This document shows positions 48,503-57,878 of a DNA stretch of 64,000 nt, one piece after another (the first letter of the stretch is position 1; every line of letters begins with the position of its first letter). The translations under genes and the position numbers were made by a program. The notes below the pieces were generated by a model. The model was not told where the DNA came from and did no database searches. It saw nothing but the letters and a program-made list of their open reading frames with translations. The DNA comes from Sneathiella glossodoripedis JCM 23214 (GTDB lineage Bacteria; Pseudomonadota; Alphaproteobacteria; Sneathiellales; Sneathiellaceae): assembly GCF_000616095.1 (NCBI RefSeq), contig NZ_BAMS01000002.1, positions 186,001-250,000 of the forward strand, given 5' to 3'.

Positions 48503-49216
48503 ATGACGGATACACAGAATGAGCAGATTTTCGATACCTTGTTTTATGAAAGAAAATCTGTAAGAGCTTTCAGTGAAAAGCCTGTGCCCGTTGCGCTGAT
48601 TGTTCGTATTCTGGAATTGGCCTCACAGGCGCCAAGTGGCGGAAATATGCAGCCTTGGCAGGTTCACGTTTTGACGGGAGCTACAAAAGATAAGTTATCA
48701 CAGGCCTTAAAGAGCGCCTATAGCGCAAAGCCAAGTCAGGCGAAAGACGACTATGCCTATTATCCAAGGGAGACGCTCCAACCCTATACGGATAGAATAA
48801 AAAAAGCCGGTGAGGATTTATATGCATGTGTGGGTATTGCACGGCGCGATATTGCAGCCCGGCGGAGGCAGCAAATGCGAAACTACGAGTTTCATGGGGC
48901 GCCTGTTGGGTTAATCCTGACTATGGATCGCAAGCTTGAAGCTGGCTCTTATGTGGATATGGGAATTTATATCAGTCATATTCTGTTAGCAGCCCAAGCG
49001 TTGGGGCTTGCAAGCTGTGCGGCTGCGAGTTTTATCAGTTACGCCGATGTGGTGCGAAAGGTTTTGAAATTACCTTCGGAGCAAAAGGTTGTTTGCGGTG
49101 TGGCGCTTGGATATGAAGACAAGGAGCACCCGTTGAATAAAAGGACGCGTGTGCGAGCGGACTTAAGCGAGTATGTCGCCTGGCATGTGGCAGAAAATGA
49201 CCAAGAACCAGATTGA
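48503..49216 (+). CDS. Nitroreductase-family FMN oxidoreductase
   Basis: 237 residues. 'RKSVRAFSEKPVP' and 'LASQAPSGGNMQPWQVHVL' are the FMN-binding motifs; 'DMGIYISHILLAAQALGLAS' and 'VCGVALGYEDKEHPLN' close the fold. Reduces nitro, quinone or enone-type substrates with NAD(P)H. GAAGGA precedes the ATG. It overlaps the downstream AMP-ligase gene, so the two are probably translationally coupled. The true substrate may be the product of that operon and not a nitro compound. Confidence 0.9.
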   Translation: MTDTQNEQIFDTLFYERKSVRAFSEKPVPVALIVRILELASQAPSGGNMQPWQVHVLTGATKDKLSQALKSAYSAKPSQAKDDYAYYPRETLQPYTDRIKKAGEDLYACVGIARRDIAARRRQQMRNYEFHGAPVGLILTMDRKLEAGSYVDMGIYISHILLAAQALGLASCAAASFISYADVVRKVLKLPSEQKVVCGVALGYEDKEHPLNKRTRVRADLSEYVAWHVAENDQEPD

Positions 49217-50651
49217 GCCAATTCATTCACGTCTGCGTCAGATTGCATCTGCCAGTCCAGAGAAGCACGCCATCATTAGCGGGGGCGAGAGACTGACATA
49301 TGAACAGTTTTTCAACCACTCCCGCCAATGGGCATCTGTTTTCAAAAAGCATAACTGTAAATCCGTAGCTGTTATTTTAACCAATGGAACCCAGCTGCCT
49401 TGTCTGTTTGTGGGCGCAACCTTTGTGGGCGTTAATGTTTGTATTTTGAGCCCGGACTGGCCAGCTGGTCAGATCGAAATTCTTCTGAAAAGAATAAGGC
49501 CGGATATGATTGTGGATGAAAACACAATTTCAGAATTTTTAGGAAGTGCAGAAATTTTGCCTGTACAGGCTGAGGAGTTTGACATTGACGCCGCCTTTTA
49601 TACCGGTTTCACGTCAGGAAGCAGTAGTATTCCAAAAGGCTTTGTGCGGGATCAACGCAGTTGGCTGGAGAGTTTTCTCTCTGATCAGGAATATTTTTCA
49701 TTCAAAGAGGGCGATATCTTCTTTGTCATGGGAAGTTTAACTCATTCCCTGCCTTTATATGGCGTTATACGTGGCCTGTATTTGGGGGCGACGGTGTACT
49801 TGGCCAATGGTTTTCATACCAGGCGACTGCTTCAAGATTGTGTGGATTGCACGGCGACGGTTATATACGGCACCCCAACCCAATACAGAGCGTTGCTGGA
49901 TCAGGCAAATAAAGATGGGGTTCAGCTAAAATCGGTTCGAATGACTTTATCCGCAGGCTCCAAATTTCCTGATAAATGGTTGGAGGATATGGGAGCTGTA
50001 TTCAGCCATGCGAAGCATTTTGAGTTTTTTGGGACCTCGGAATTATCCTACATTTCAGCTCGTGAAATAAAGGGCCAAGACCCGCAAAATCTGGTTGGTT
50101 TGCCTATGCCATCTGTTGAGGTTCGTATTCTGGACGAAGAGGGCGAGACGGTACCGGCGGGGGAGATTGGAGAAATTTACGTGAAAAGCCCGTTTCTGTT
50201 TCAGGGATATGTAGGGGATACAGGAGTAGCGACACGAATTGGCTGTCGGTTTAAGGACGGGTTTTTATCGGTAGGTGATAGAGGGCATCTGGATACAGAA
50301 GGTCAGCTTTATATTGATGGGCGGATGGATCGGCTTTTTCAGGTGTCGGGGAGAAATATTCATCCGGAGGCAATTGAGGCAGCGCTTAGCGAAATCGCGG
50401 GGATTGAGGCTGCCATGGTTTTTGGCGTGGAAGATAAACTGCGCGAAAACAGAATTGTCGCGATACTAAAAATTTCAGCCCCCTTAAAGCTTCGTAATAT
50501 TCGCAGTCAATTGCGTGATACCCTTCCGCCATATATGATTCCCACAGATTATTTCATATGTGAAGATTGGCCGCTAACGCATTCACAGAAAACAGATTTT
50601 CCAAAATTGAAAAAATTATATCTGGCCAATAAGCTTAGGAGATACCTATGA
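49197..50651 (+). CDS. AMP-dependent acid ligase
   Basis: About 484 residues. P-loop TSGSSSIPKG, A5 FFGTSELSY, A7 VGDRGHLDTEG, A8 GRMDRLFQVSGRNIHPE and the A10 catalytic Lys (PLTHSQKTDFPK) are intact. Activates an unknown carboxylate as acyl-AMP. The start is uncertain: ATG at 49173, 49185 and 49197 all lie inside the end of the nitroreductase gene; 49197 is used here. The stop overlaps the thiolase start (ATGA). More divergent than the window's other two acyl-CoA ligases and shorter, so perhaps a biosynthetic acid:CoA or acid:carrier ligase. Confidence 0.86.
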   Translation: MTKNQIEPIHSRLRQIASASPEKHAIISGGERLTYEQFFNHSRQWASVFKKHNCKSVAVILTNGTQLPCLFVGATFVGVNVCILSPDWPAGQIEILLKRIRPDMIVDENTISEFLGSAEILPVQAEEFDIDAAFYTGFTSGSSSIPKGFVRDQRSWLESFLSDQEYFSFKEGDIFFVMGSLTHSLPLYGVIRGLYLGATVYLANGFHTRRLLQDCVDCTATVIYGTPTQYRALLDQANKDGVQLKSVRMTLSAGSKFPDKWLEDMGAVFSHAKHFEFFGTSELSYISAREIKGQDPQNLVGLPMPSVEVRILDEEGETVPAGEIGEIYVKSPFLFQGYVGDTGVATRIGCRFKDGFLSVGDRGHLDTEGQLYIDGRMDRLFQVSGRNIHPEAIEAALSEIAGIEAAMVFGVEDKLRENRIVAILKISAPLKLRNIRSQLRDTLPPYMIPTDYFICEDWPLTHSQKTDFPKLKKLYLANKLRRYL

Positions 50652-51787
50652 GTGAGGCTTTTATCATCGCAGCCAGACGGACCGCCGTCATGCCCATTAA
50701 TGGGGCCTTTTCGGAGTTGGAAGCCTTTGAGTTGCTCTCACCGGTGATAACGGCCCTGTTGCAGGATGCGGATATGGACGCAAGTAGGGTAGACCGGGTG
50801 ATTATGGGAAATGCCCTGTCAGGAGGGGGAAATGTCGCACGAGTTGCAGCGCTGGATGCGAGGTTGAAGGAGTCAGTTTCCGCTTTAACCGTTGATACCC
50901 AATGTTGCGCTGGGCTTGATGCAGTTGGTCTGGCTAGCGAAATTGTGAAAAGTGGTGCTGCAGACGTCATTGTTGCAGGGGGCGTTGAGTCATATAGCCG
51001 TGCCCCGCGCCGTATTCGCCGGGCAAAAACTGCAAATGAGCAGGATGCGGAATATGAACGTCCCGCTTTTACCCCGTGGGCGGACCGTGATCCGGACATG
51101 CTGGAAGCGGCAGCGAGACTTGCCAAGGACTTACAGATCAGTCGCAGCCTGCAGGATGATTTTGCTATGGAAAGCCATCAAAAGGCGCTTAAATTCCGCG
51201 AACAGGTTGGCGCCGAAATTGTCCCGCTTCTGGGACAGGTCAATGACGGGGCGACACGGGCGCTGGGGAAGGGATTATGTGACCGGCTGCCCGGCATTGC
51301 TGGTGAAGCAGGATATGAGCTGACATCGGCAAATACGGCGTTGAAGGCCGATGCCGCAGCGGCTGTGCTGGTCGTGAGTGAAAATGTTGTATCAGAGTAT
51401 ACTGGTCACCTAAATAATCCCTGTGAAATTGCGGGATATACAACATGTGGAGCAGATCCGGAAAACCCTGCTCTGGCGCCTATATCAGCTTTGAAAGCTT
51501 TGTTGGATCAAAGTGAATTGAGTGCAGGGCAGATTGATGTTGTAGAAATGATGGAGGCATTTGCTGTACAGGCGATGGTGTGCCTGCATAGAAGTGGGCT
51601 TGCAGGGCAACCTTTCAATTTGGGCGGCGGGGCGCTGGCACGTGGGCATCCGATTGGGGCGTCGGGGGCGATAAACGTGGTTCGCCTGTATCATCAATTA
51701 CAAGCCTTTCCTGCGGGCAGCAACGGGATTTCGGCCATCGCTGCTGCAGGTGGGCTTGGGAGCGCCATGCTCTTGCGACAACCGTGA
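50648..51787 (+). CDS. Thiolase-like enzyme with altered active site
   Basis: 379 residues, thiolase fold complete. The nucleophilic Cys is present (VDTQCCAGLDAV, near residue 87) and so is GGALARGHPIGASGA with its catalytic His. The usual NEAFA is MEAFA, and the last-block Cys (CxxGGxG) is Ala (AIAAAGGLGSAML). Loss of that acid/base Cys argues against ordinary reversible thiolysis and fits a one-way Claisen condensing or acyl-transfer enzyme. Coupled by ATGA overlap to the AMP ligase; no ribosome-binding site of its own beyond AGGAGA inside that gene. Confidence 0.88.
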   Translation: MSEAFIIAARRTAVMPINGAFSELEAFELLSPVITALLQDADMDASRVDRVIMGNALSGGGNVARVAALDARLKESVSALTVDTQCCAGLDAVGLASEIVKSGAADVIVAGGVESYSRAPRRIRRAKTANEQDAEYERPAFTPWADRDPDMLEAAARLAKDLQISRSLQDDFAMESHQKALKFREQVGAEIVPLLGQVNDGATRALGKGLCDRLPGIAGEAGYELTSANTALKADAAAAVLVVSENVVSEYTGHLNNPCEIAGYTTCGADPENPALAPISALKALLDQSELSAGQIDVVEMMEAFAVQAMVCLHRSGLAGQPFNLGGGALARGHPIGASGAINVVRLYHQLQAFPAGSNGISAIAAAGGLGSAMLLRQP

Positions 51788-52379
51788 TTACGCTGCTTTT
51801 AATCCCATTTTATGAGCGGATTGAAACCACTTTTGCGCCTTTTCCTCGGGTGCTTCCGTTGCGGGTGCAAAATTTTTGAATTTCTTCGGTTTTATACCGA
51901 CGAATTTGAGCACCTGTCGTTCCATCTGCTTTTTAACGGCTGCATTATAAAATACGGACAGGGCAAGAGGGGGTGTCTGATGTCAGCAGGATACTTCCGG
52001 TTTTACCGGTAAGCAGGGGCGCAGGCAGTCCCAACAGTGATTTATTGCGAGTGTCAAACGCTATTCCGGGTAATAAAGTACGGTCAATCAATCCTTTAAG
52101 TTTTGAAGGTATACCTCCCCACCAAAGGGGCATTGCGATGACCAAATGATCACACCATTTCAGGTCCTCTACAAATCTCTGTAAGCCTTCTTCCAAAGGT
52201 TTGCTGTGCTCATAATTTCCGTCACCAAAATCGGGATCGAAAGTCATTTCTCCCAGATTATAGCGGCGGACTTGGTGGCCGGCTTGTTCTGCGCCGCGTT
52301 GATAGGAAGTAATTAATCCGGAGGAGAGGGAATTGTCGGCTGGATGGCCGTTTAGTGCTAGTATATGTTTAGATGTCAT
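51788..52379 (-). CDS. NAD(P)H dehydrogenase (quinone), flavodoxin fold (frameshift in this sequence)
   Basis: About 197 residues. 'ILALNGHPADNSLSSGLI' binds the flavin phosphate and 'MPLWWGGIPSKLKGLIDRTL' is the family signature. The first frame ends at 51945 after DTPSCPVRIL; a one-base shift near 51957 gives VFYNAAVKKQMERQVLKFVG and a normal C-terminus ending next to the thiolase stop. Two-electron reduction of quinones or other electrophiles. Divergent from a TetR gene with shared operators, so it is probably derepressed by its substrate. Confidence 0.86.
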
Positions 52380-52393
52380 TGGAAACCTATTAA

Positions 52394-52432
52394 TTGACCG
52401 TAGTCATTTTTAAATAAACTGACCACGGTCAA
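52394..52432. promoter_or_regulatory. Twin palindromic operator between the quinone reductase and tetR
   Basis: TTGACCGTAGTCA and TGACCACGGTCAA are inverted copies with one mismatch, separated by 13 AT-rich bases. Each copy is itself a palindrome (TGAC-N4-GTCA; TGACC-AC-GGTCA), centres 25 bases apart. The element sits 14-16 bases from both start codons, as expected of a TetR operator repressing both genes. Confidence 0.8.
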
Positions 52433-52448
52433 TTTCAAGATAAAAAAT

Positions 52449-53054
52449 GTGCCAAAGAGAAATAAATTGAAAAAACCGCAGAAAAGAGCCATCGATACTC
52501 GAAATAAAATTTTGGATGTTGCCCGGGAAATGGTGCTTGAGGTTGGGTATGAGGGGCTCAGGACTGAAGAAATCGTGGCCAGTGCAGGCGTTGCCAAGGG
52601 AACGTTGTTCGCCCATTTTGGTGACAAGGATCAATTGTTATTCATCCTGATTTGCGAAGAATTTGATGGCACTGTGGCGACCCTTGTAAGATTGATGAAT
52701 GAGCAGAGCATATCGCAGGCGGATTTCATAAAGTCGTTATACCCGATGATGCATCTGTTAAGCCGGGAGCGGGTCATCTTCGAGCTGTTTCACTATTTTT
52801 CCGGTGTGCCAATGGATGGGTTTGATTTTGACACAGGCGACGACTGCAGCGAGTTGCAGGAACTGCTGAATATGCTGGTGGCACGCCTGCAAGAAGGAGG
52901 AGAAGCTCGGGCAGATACGAGTGCAAGCAATCTTGCAGAAGGTTGTATAGCGTTTGTGGTGCAAGCTGCTTCCTATCGATTGAGCGGTCAGTATAAAACG
53001 GCTGGAGAGGCAGAGGCTGCCTTTGAGGAAAAACTTAAACTCTGGCTTCGTTAA
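52449..53054 (+). CDS. TetR-family repressor
   Basis: 201 residues from GTG 52449 (no ATG fits). Basic N-terminus, then the TetR DNA-binding domain: RNKILDVAREMVLEVGYEGLRTEEIV with the recognition part AGVAKGTLFAHFGDKDQLL. The C-terminal ligand domain is unlike families I can name. It very likely represses itself and the divergent quinone reductase through the twin operator, and may also affect the acyl-CoA ligase 89 bases downstream. Confidence 0.9.
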   Translation: MPKRNKLKKPQKRAIDTRNKILDVAREMVLEVGYEGLRTEEIVASAGVAKGTLFAHFGDKDQLLFILICEEFDGTVATLVRLMNEQSISQADFIKSLYPMMHLLSRERVIFELFHYFSGVPMDGFDFDTGDDCSELQELLNMLVARLQEGGEARADTSASNLAEGCIAFVVQAASYRLSGQYKTAGEAEAAFEEKLKLWLR

Positions 53055-53143
53055 AGGCAGTATTGCCCTCCATTTCAGCCTTTGATTTTGGTCCAAAGAC
53101 CGGCATACTCCCTATTATAAAAAAATAATAAACGGGGGAGAAT

Positions 53144-55020
53144 ATGACGCCATCACTGGATCAGCCATTACGCAACTTGCAGGACGTAATTGCCTTTGAA
53201 CAGACGCCGGAGGAGGTATGGCTGAAGCCGCAGACGATCTATTCAGCGTTTCGTCAAACAGCAGAGAATTTTACTGATAAGGATGCCCTTATTGTTCAGC
53301 CCGCGGATGATGTAATGGGGGATGGTCAGCATATCAGCTATAGTGAGCTATTAGGGCGTGTCCATCAAGTTGCGAATATGCTGCTGGCAGCCGGGTTAAA
53401 GCCTGATGAGACGGTTACGCATCTGTTACCGCAATCCGCGGAGGGTATATTCACGCTGATCGGTGCAGAAGCGGTAGGGATTGTAAATGCGGTCAATCCG
53501 CTGCTTGAGCCCGCACATATTATTGGAATTATGAAAGCTGCAAACAGCAAGGTTCTGATTGTACCGGGACCTGACGTCAGTAATGAAATCTGGGAAAAGG
53601 CTCGAGCGATTGCCGATGAATTTCCGGATTTGAAAGCTGTATTTGTGGTGGGCAGCGGTGCGGGTTGTGATGGCAAACGTTTTCGATCCTTTGCAAGTGA
53701 AATGAACGCTCAGACAGATGCTGAGATAGTTGATTTGCCCGATCGCGGACTGGATGATGTGGTGGGGTATTACCATACTGGAGGTACGACCGGTGTGCCA
53801 AAACTGGTCCCTCACACAAATCGAATGCAACTGATCCAACTTGCTGCCACCGGATTTCTGGTTGGCTATACGGAGCGTGATATTATGATTGCGGGCTTGC
53901 CGCTATTTCATATCAGTGGATCGATTGTTGGGGGTCTGGTTCCTTTATGCCAAGGCTCCACACTGGTAATTGCAAGCCCCTTGGGGTGGCGAGGGCCATC
54001 CCTTGTAATGAATTACTGGCGGTTGGTTGAGAAATTTGGTCTCACCATATTGGGAACGGTGCCAACTGTGTTATCTGCCTGCTGAATGTCCCTGTAAATG
54101 GTGCGGATATTTCAAGCTTGCGGATCGGAATTACGGGCGGTTCAGGATCGCCACTTGAAGTTTTGAACGCGATCACGCGTATTAGCGGTGTTCCCATGCT
54201 GGAAGGCTACGGCATGACCGAGGTGACCTCTTACACAACACTGATGCCACGTGACGGCGAACTCCGCTTTGGCTCTGTTGGCATTCGGGAACCTTATGCG
54301 CAAATCAAAGCGGTAATTGTCGATGAGAAAGGCAGTTATGTCAGGGATGCCGAAATAGATGAGGTTGGGGTTATTGTCATGCGTGGCACCTGTGCCATGG
54401 CTGGCTATGCGCAAGATCAACATAACGCTGGTGTATTCTTAGAAAATGGCTGGTTGAATTCAGGTGATCTTGGACGCATTGACGCTGATGGATATATTTG
54501 GCTAACGGGAAGATCAAAAGATCTGATCATTCGCAGTGGACATAATATTGATCCAGCCCTGATAGAAGAGCCGCTGCATGAACATCCTGCTGTGGAACTG
54601 GCCGCGGCGGTTGGACGCCCGGATGATTATGCCGGAGAAATGCCCATTGCTTATGTACAACTGAAACCGGGATTTTCTGTGAGTGAAGAGGAATTGGCTG
54701 CTTTCGCACGTGAAAGAATTCAGGAGCGAGCGGCCAATCCAGCAGAAATTATCCTGATTGAAGAGATGCCGCTTACCGGCGTTGGCAAAATATTCAAACC
54801 GGCCCTGCGCGAAGACGCGGCGCGAAAGGTTTTTGAGGCCGTTCTGAGCGATTTGCAGGATAAGGCTGGCAAGGTCACGATTGAAATGACGAACAGAGCG
54901 AAAACCGGCATGACAGCAATAGTGAGAGTGGGGGCGCAGGCAGATGAAGAATGTCTTGCCGAAATTCGAAAACGGCTTGGTGCTTTTACGGTCGCCCATG
55001 AAATTGACAGGCATGACTGA
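53144..55020 (+). CDS. Acyl-CoA synthetase, ~625 residues (frameshift in this sequence)
   Basis: ANL-family ligase. P-loop YHTGGTTGVPKLVPHT, GYGMTEVTSY (A5), NSGDLGRIDADGY (A7), GRSKDLIIRSGHNIDP (A8) and 'PLTGVGKIFKPAL' (A10). The first frame stops after VPTVLSAC at 54085; one missing C (GCCTGCTGAATG to GCCCTGCTGAATG, near 54078) restores LLNVPVNGADISSLRIG. It has ~100 residues beyond the A10 lysine, longer than a standard ligase, like FadD-type acyl-CoA synthetases with a C-terminal extension. GGGGGAG precedes the ATG. Substrate unknown. Confidence 0.88.
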
Positions 55021-55114
55021 GGTGATTTTGGGTGATCACAAATAGCTGATCCTTCAAAGGCTCCGTTTCGTAATTTAACAGGGGTATGATATGGTCAAGT
55101 TGGTCAGTTATTTG

Positions 55115-55132
55115 CTGATCAACACTGATCAG
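55115..55132. promoter_or_regulatory. TGATCA palindrome 1 upstream of the secreted MBL-fold protein
   Basis: CTGATCA-ACAC-TGATCAG is a perfect 7-bp inverted repeat with a 4-base spacer, about 80 bases before the start codon. Confidence 0.45.
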
Positions 55133-55165
55133 TTGCTTTCTCCGTGGGCGCAAAATGAATAAAAA

Positions 55166-55183
55166 CCTGATCTTTTGATCAGG
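55166..55183. promoter_or_regulatory. TGATCA palindrome 2 upstream of the secreted MBL-fold protein
   Basis: CCTGATC-TTTT-GATCAGG is a second perfect 7-bp inverted repeat with the same core, centred about 51 bases from the first. It could also act as a leader hairpin; no T-run follows. Confidence 0.45.
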
Positions 55184-55211
55184 GCATCGCTAATTTGCCA
55201 GGAGGGCGAAA

Positions 55212-56174
55212 ATGAAACATCTATCCGTTTTTGCATGTGTATTGATGGGGGCATGGACTGGTGCCACAGCATTTGCCAGTGAGGTCAAGGTAACTCCATT
55301 AGGTAGTACTAAGGGGGAGTTTTGCCATTTGGACAGGGCAATGATTTTTGAAGACCCGGATGGCACCAGAATTTTATATGACGCAGGCAGAACCGTGGCG
55401 GGCCCCACTGATCCGCGCCTTGGTAAAATTGATGCGGTGCTGGTGTCGCACATGCATGGAGATCATGTTGGCGATCGGACAATTGCTGCTGAGAAAGAGG
55501 GTGATTGCGGCAAACCCGAGTTTCCCAATGTTGTGCTACCGACAACGAATTCTGTTCAGATTGCCCATGAAAAAGGAGCGGTCATAGTAACAGGCAGTGA
55601 GATGCCAAAATTCTTTGCATCAAAACTGAAATCAATTGGTGGGGACCCCTCAAAGTCGCTATTGGTCAGATTTGGGGCCAGTCGCAAGGTGGGCGGTGTG
55701 ACCATCACAACGGTACCGGCTGCCCATTCCAATGGTGTTGCCGGCGCGATGATTGGCGGAGATCTTGGCAAACATCTGGATGATGCTGGATTGACAGCCT
55801 ATGCCGGTCCGCCCACCGGATATGTGCTTACTTTTAGTAATGGACTGGTTGCTTACCTGTCCGGAGATACTGGCGTAACCGCCGAGCAAAAAATTGTCGT
55901 TGCAGATCAGTATAAAGCGAAGCTTGTTGTTTTAAACATTGGAGACACCTTTACAACAGGTCCGCAAGAGGCTGCCTATGTGGTGAATGAATTAATCCAG
56001 CCCGTATCAGTTATCGCATCCCATGCCAACGAAGCGGCAACAAAGGATGGAGTTGTCGTCGGCGGCAGTCGAACTGATCAGTTTATAAAAGCGTCAAAAG
56101 CGCCTGTATATGTCCCGCTGAGTGGCCGGGTTATGGCGTTTGAAGCCAGTGGTGCCTGCGCAAGCGGGTGCTGA
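55212..56174 (+). CDS. Secreted metallo-beta-lactamase-fold hydrolase
   Basis: 320 residues. Signal peptide of ~22 residues (MKHLSVFACVLMGAWTGATA, then FAS). Metal site HMHGDH (residue ~80), a second His in PAAHSNG, and Asp in LSGDTGVT with a final His in ASHANEA are all seen, so two-metal hydrolysis is likely. It resembles UPF0173/lactonase-type enzymes more than antibiotic lactamases. AGGAGG precedes the ATG. The leader carries the two TGATCA palindromes. Confidence 0.87.
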   Translation: MKHLSVFACVLMGAWTGATAFASEVKVTPLGSTKGEFCHLDRAMIFEDPDGTRILYDAGRTVAGPTDPRLGKIDAVLVSHMHGDHVGDRTIAAEKEGDCGKPEFPNVVLPTTNSVQIAHEKGAVIVTGSEMPKFFASKLKSIGGDPSKSLLVRFGASRKVGGVTITTVPAAHSNGVAGAMIGGDLGKHLDDAGLTAYAGPPTGYVLTFSNGLVAYLSGDTGVTAEQKIVVADQYKAKLVVLNIGDTFTTGPQEAAYVVNELIQPVSVIASHANEAATKDGVVVGGSRTDQFIKASKAPVYVPLSGRVMAFEASGACASGC

Positions 56175-56198
56175 ATATCTGGAAAATTTGGATGGTCA

Positions 56199-56236
56199 GT
56201 TTCAGGCACCGCTATTCGCTGGTCGGTGCCTGAAAC
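56199..56236. terminator. Large hairpin between convergent genes
   Basis: GTTTCAGGCACCG pairs perfectly with CGGTGCCTGAAAC (13 bp, 12-base loop). It lies exactly between the stop codons of the MBL-fold gene and the ABC permease. There is no T-run, so it may be a rho-aided or mRNA-stabilising structure. Confidence 0.6.
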
Positions 56237-56238
56237 AC

Positions 56239-57053
56239 TTATATGCGCCAGCGAAGAAACAGCTTTTCTGCCCGGCCAATCAGCCAGCTGACAATCAGTC
56301 CCATGATCGATAGAATGGCGACACCTGCAACAAGCTGGTCCATCGCCATCAGATTACCTGCGAGCAGGATATAGGCCCCGACACCGTATTCTGCACCAAT
56401 CATTTCCGCCGCAACGAGTAGAATAATGGCAATGGATGCGAGATCCGAAAGCCCGATAGTATGGCGGGCAGGGCGCCTGGAAGAATGATTTTCCAGACAA
56501 TTGACCACCATTTCAAATTGAAGGATTGCCCCATGCGGATCAGATTGCGGTCCACATTGTCAATGCCGCCATAAACAGCGATAACCGTTGGAAAGAAAGT
56601 GCCAAAAAGGATCGTTGCAATTTTGCTTTCTTCACCAATTCCAAACCAGATGATGAAGAGTGGGAGCAGGGCAATTTTTGGTATCGGAAAGATTGCCGCG
56701 ACAAAGGGGACAATTCCGCCGCGCGCCAGGGTGAAAAGGCCGGCGGCAATTCCAAAAGCAATTCCCAGAAGCGACCCGGCGGTCCATCCGAATATAAGCC
56801 GCTGCAAGGAAGCGCCCAGATGGCGCGCAAGGTCACCTGAATTGAGGAGTTCTTTGAAGGCGGCAAAAGCTTCTGAAGGGGCGGGAAGTACAAGTGGACT
56901 GATCCAGCCAATTGCTGCGCCAAATTCCCAAAATCCGATCAGGAAGGCAAATAGGATAGGGGCCACAATGCGCACCGGCTTTGGGCGAAACCCGCCACCG
57001 CGATACGGCACGGGAGAGGCGCCTTGTTCAGCATTTTTAATCTGTTCAGACAT
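56239..57053 (-). CDS. NMT1-type ABC transporter permease (frameshift in this sequence)
   Basis: SsuC/TauC-like inner-membrane permease, about 271 residues and six helices. 'LPAPSEAFAAFKELL' and 'PIPKIALLPLFIIWFGIGE' are family signatures, and the EAA loop is 'GQSFNLKWWSIVWKIILPGA'. The frames meet at about 56440: one missing base after GFRIS restores ASIAIILLVAAEMIGAEYGV. Overlaps the ATPase gene by 8 bases. Confidence 0.9.
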
Positions 57054-57811
57054 GGCTTAACTCCATATCCGCAGCCATGGCTTCTTCACGCATAAGCTCC
57101 CATAGATATTTCTGTTTGTCTGCCAGCAATTGAGGATGCGACTGACGGTCCTGCAAAGGGATGTCAATGTCTACGATTTCGCGAATTTTTCCCGGGCGTC
57201 GTGACAGAACAATAACCCGGTGACCAAGCCGCGCGGCTTCGTTCAGGTTGTGGGTCACATAGCAGGCCGTGTAGTTTTCTTTCAACCATAGATCCATAAG
57301 GTCATCCATCAGCAATTCACGGGTTTGACTGTCGAGCGCTGATAATGGCTCGTCCATCAACAGGCAGGCCGGGCGCACCGCAAGCGCACGCGCAATAGCA
57401 ACGCGCTGCTTCATTCCGCCAGAGAGCTGTTTGGGTAAGGCGTTTTCAAAGTCTGACAGCTTTGTCCGAGCCAGTACGTCTGCAATAATATTTTCCGCTT
57501 CGCTGCCGCGAATGCCGTGATCTTCCAGTACCAGACTGATATTTCCTTTCACAGTTCTCCAGGGAAGAAGAGCGAAATCCTGAAAGATATATGTCAGCGG
57601 ATTAAGACTTTCAGCAGGTGCACTTCCCAGTTGAAGAACTTGACCCCGATCCGGTTTTTCAAGCCCGCCCATAAAGCGAAGAAGTGTTGATTTGCCGCAG
57701 CCCGAAGCCGATGAGACAAACGATTTCGCCCGCCCTGATATCGAAGTCAATACCGCTGAGCACTTCCCGGTTGTCATAGGAATGTGTGATGTTGCTGAGG
57801 CGAAGATCCAT
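57046..57811 (-). CDS. NMT1-type ABC transporter ATPase (frameshift in this sequence)
   Basis: SsuB/TauB-like ATPase, ~255 residues. Starting at ATG 57811 the protein reads MDLRLSNITHSYDNREVL... and EIVCLIG; a lesion near 57706 (apparent loss of two bases from a GCGC step) then breaks the Walker A, which continues as SGCGKSTLLRF in the next frame. Signature LSGGMKQRVAIARAL, Walker B CLLMDEPLSALD and H-switch VTHNLNEA are intact. Follows the binding-protein gene after an intercistronic terminator. Confidence 0.9.
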
Positions 57812-57827
57812 ATTGTTACCTGTACAT

Positions 57828-57855
57828 AAAAAACGGGCGGCTCGATAGCCGCCCG
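57828..57855 (-). terminator. Intra-operon terminator between binding protein and ATPase
   Basis: On the minus strand CGGGCGGC pairs with GCCGCCCG (6-base loop), followed by six T. Partial read-through would give more binding protein than ATPase and permease. Confidence 0.85.
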
Positions 57856-57878
57856 AAAGTCTGGGTCGGCCCAGGGTG

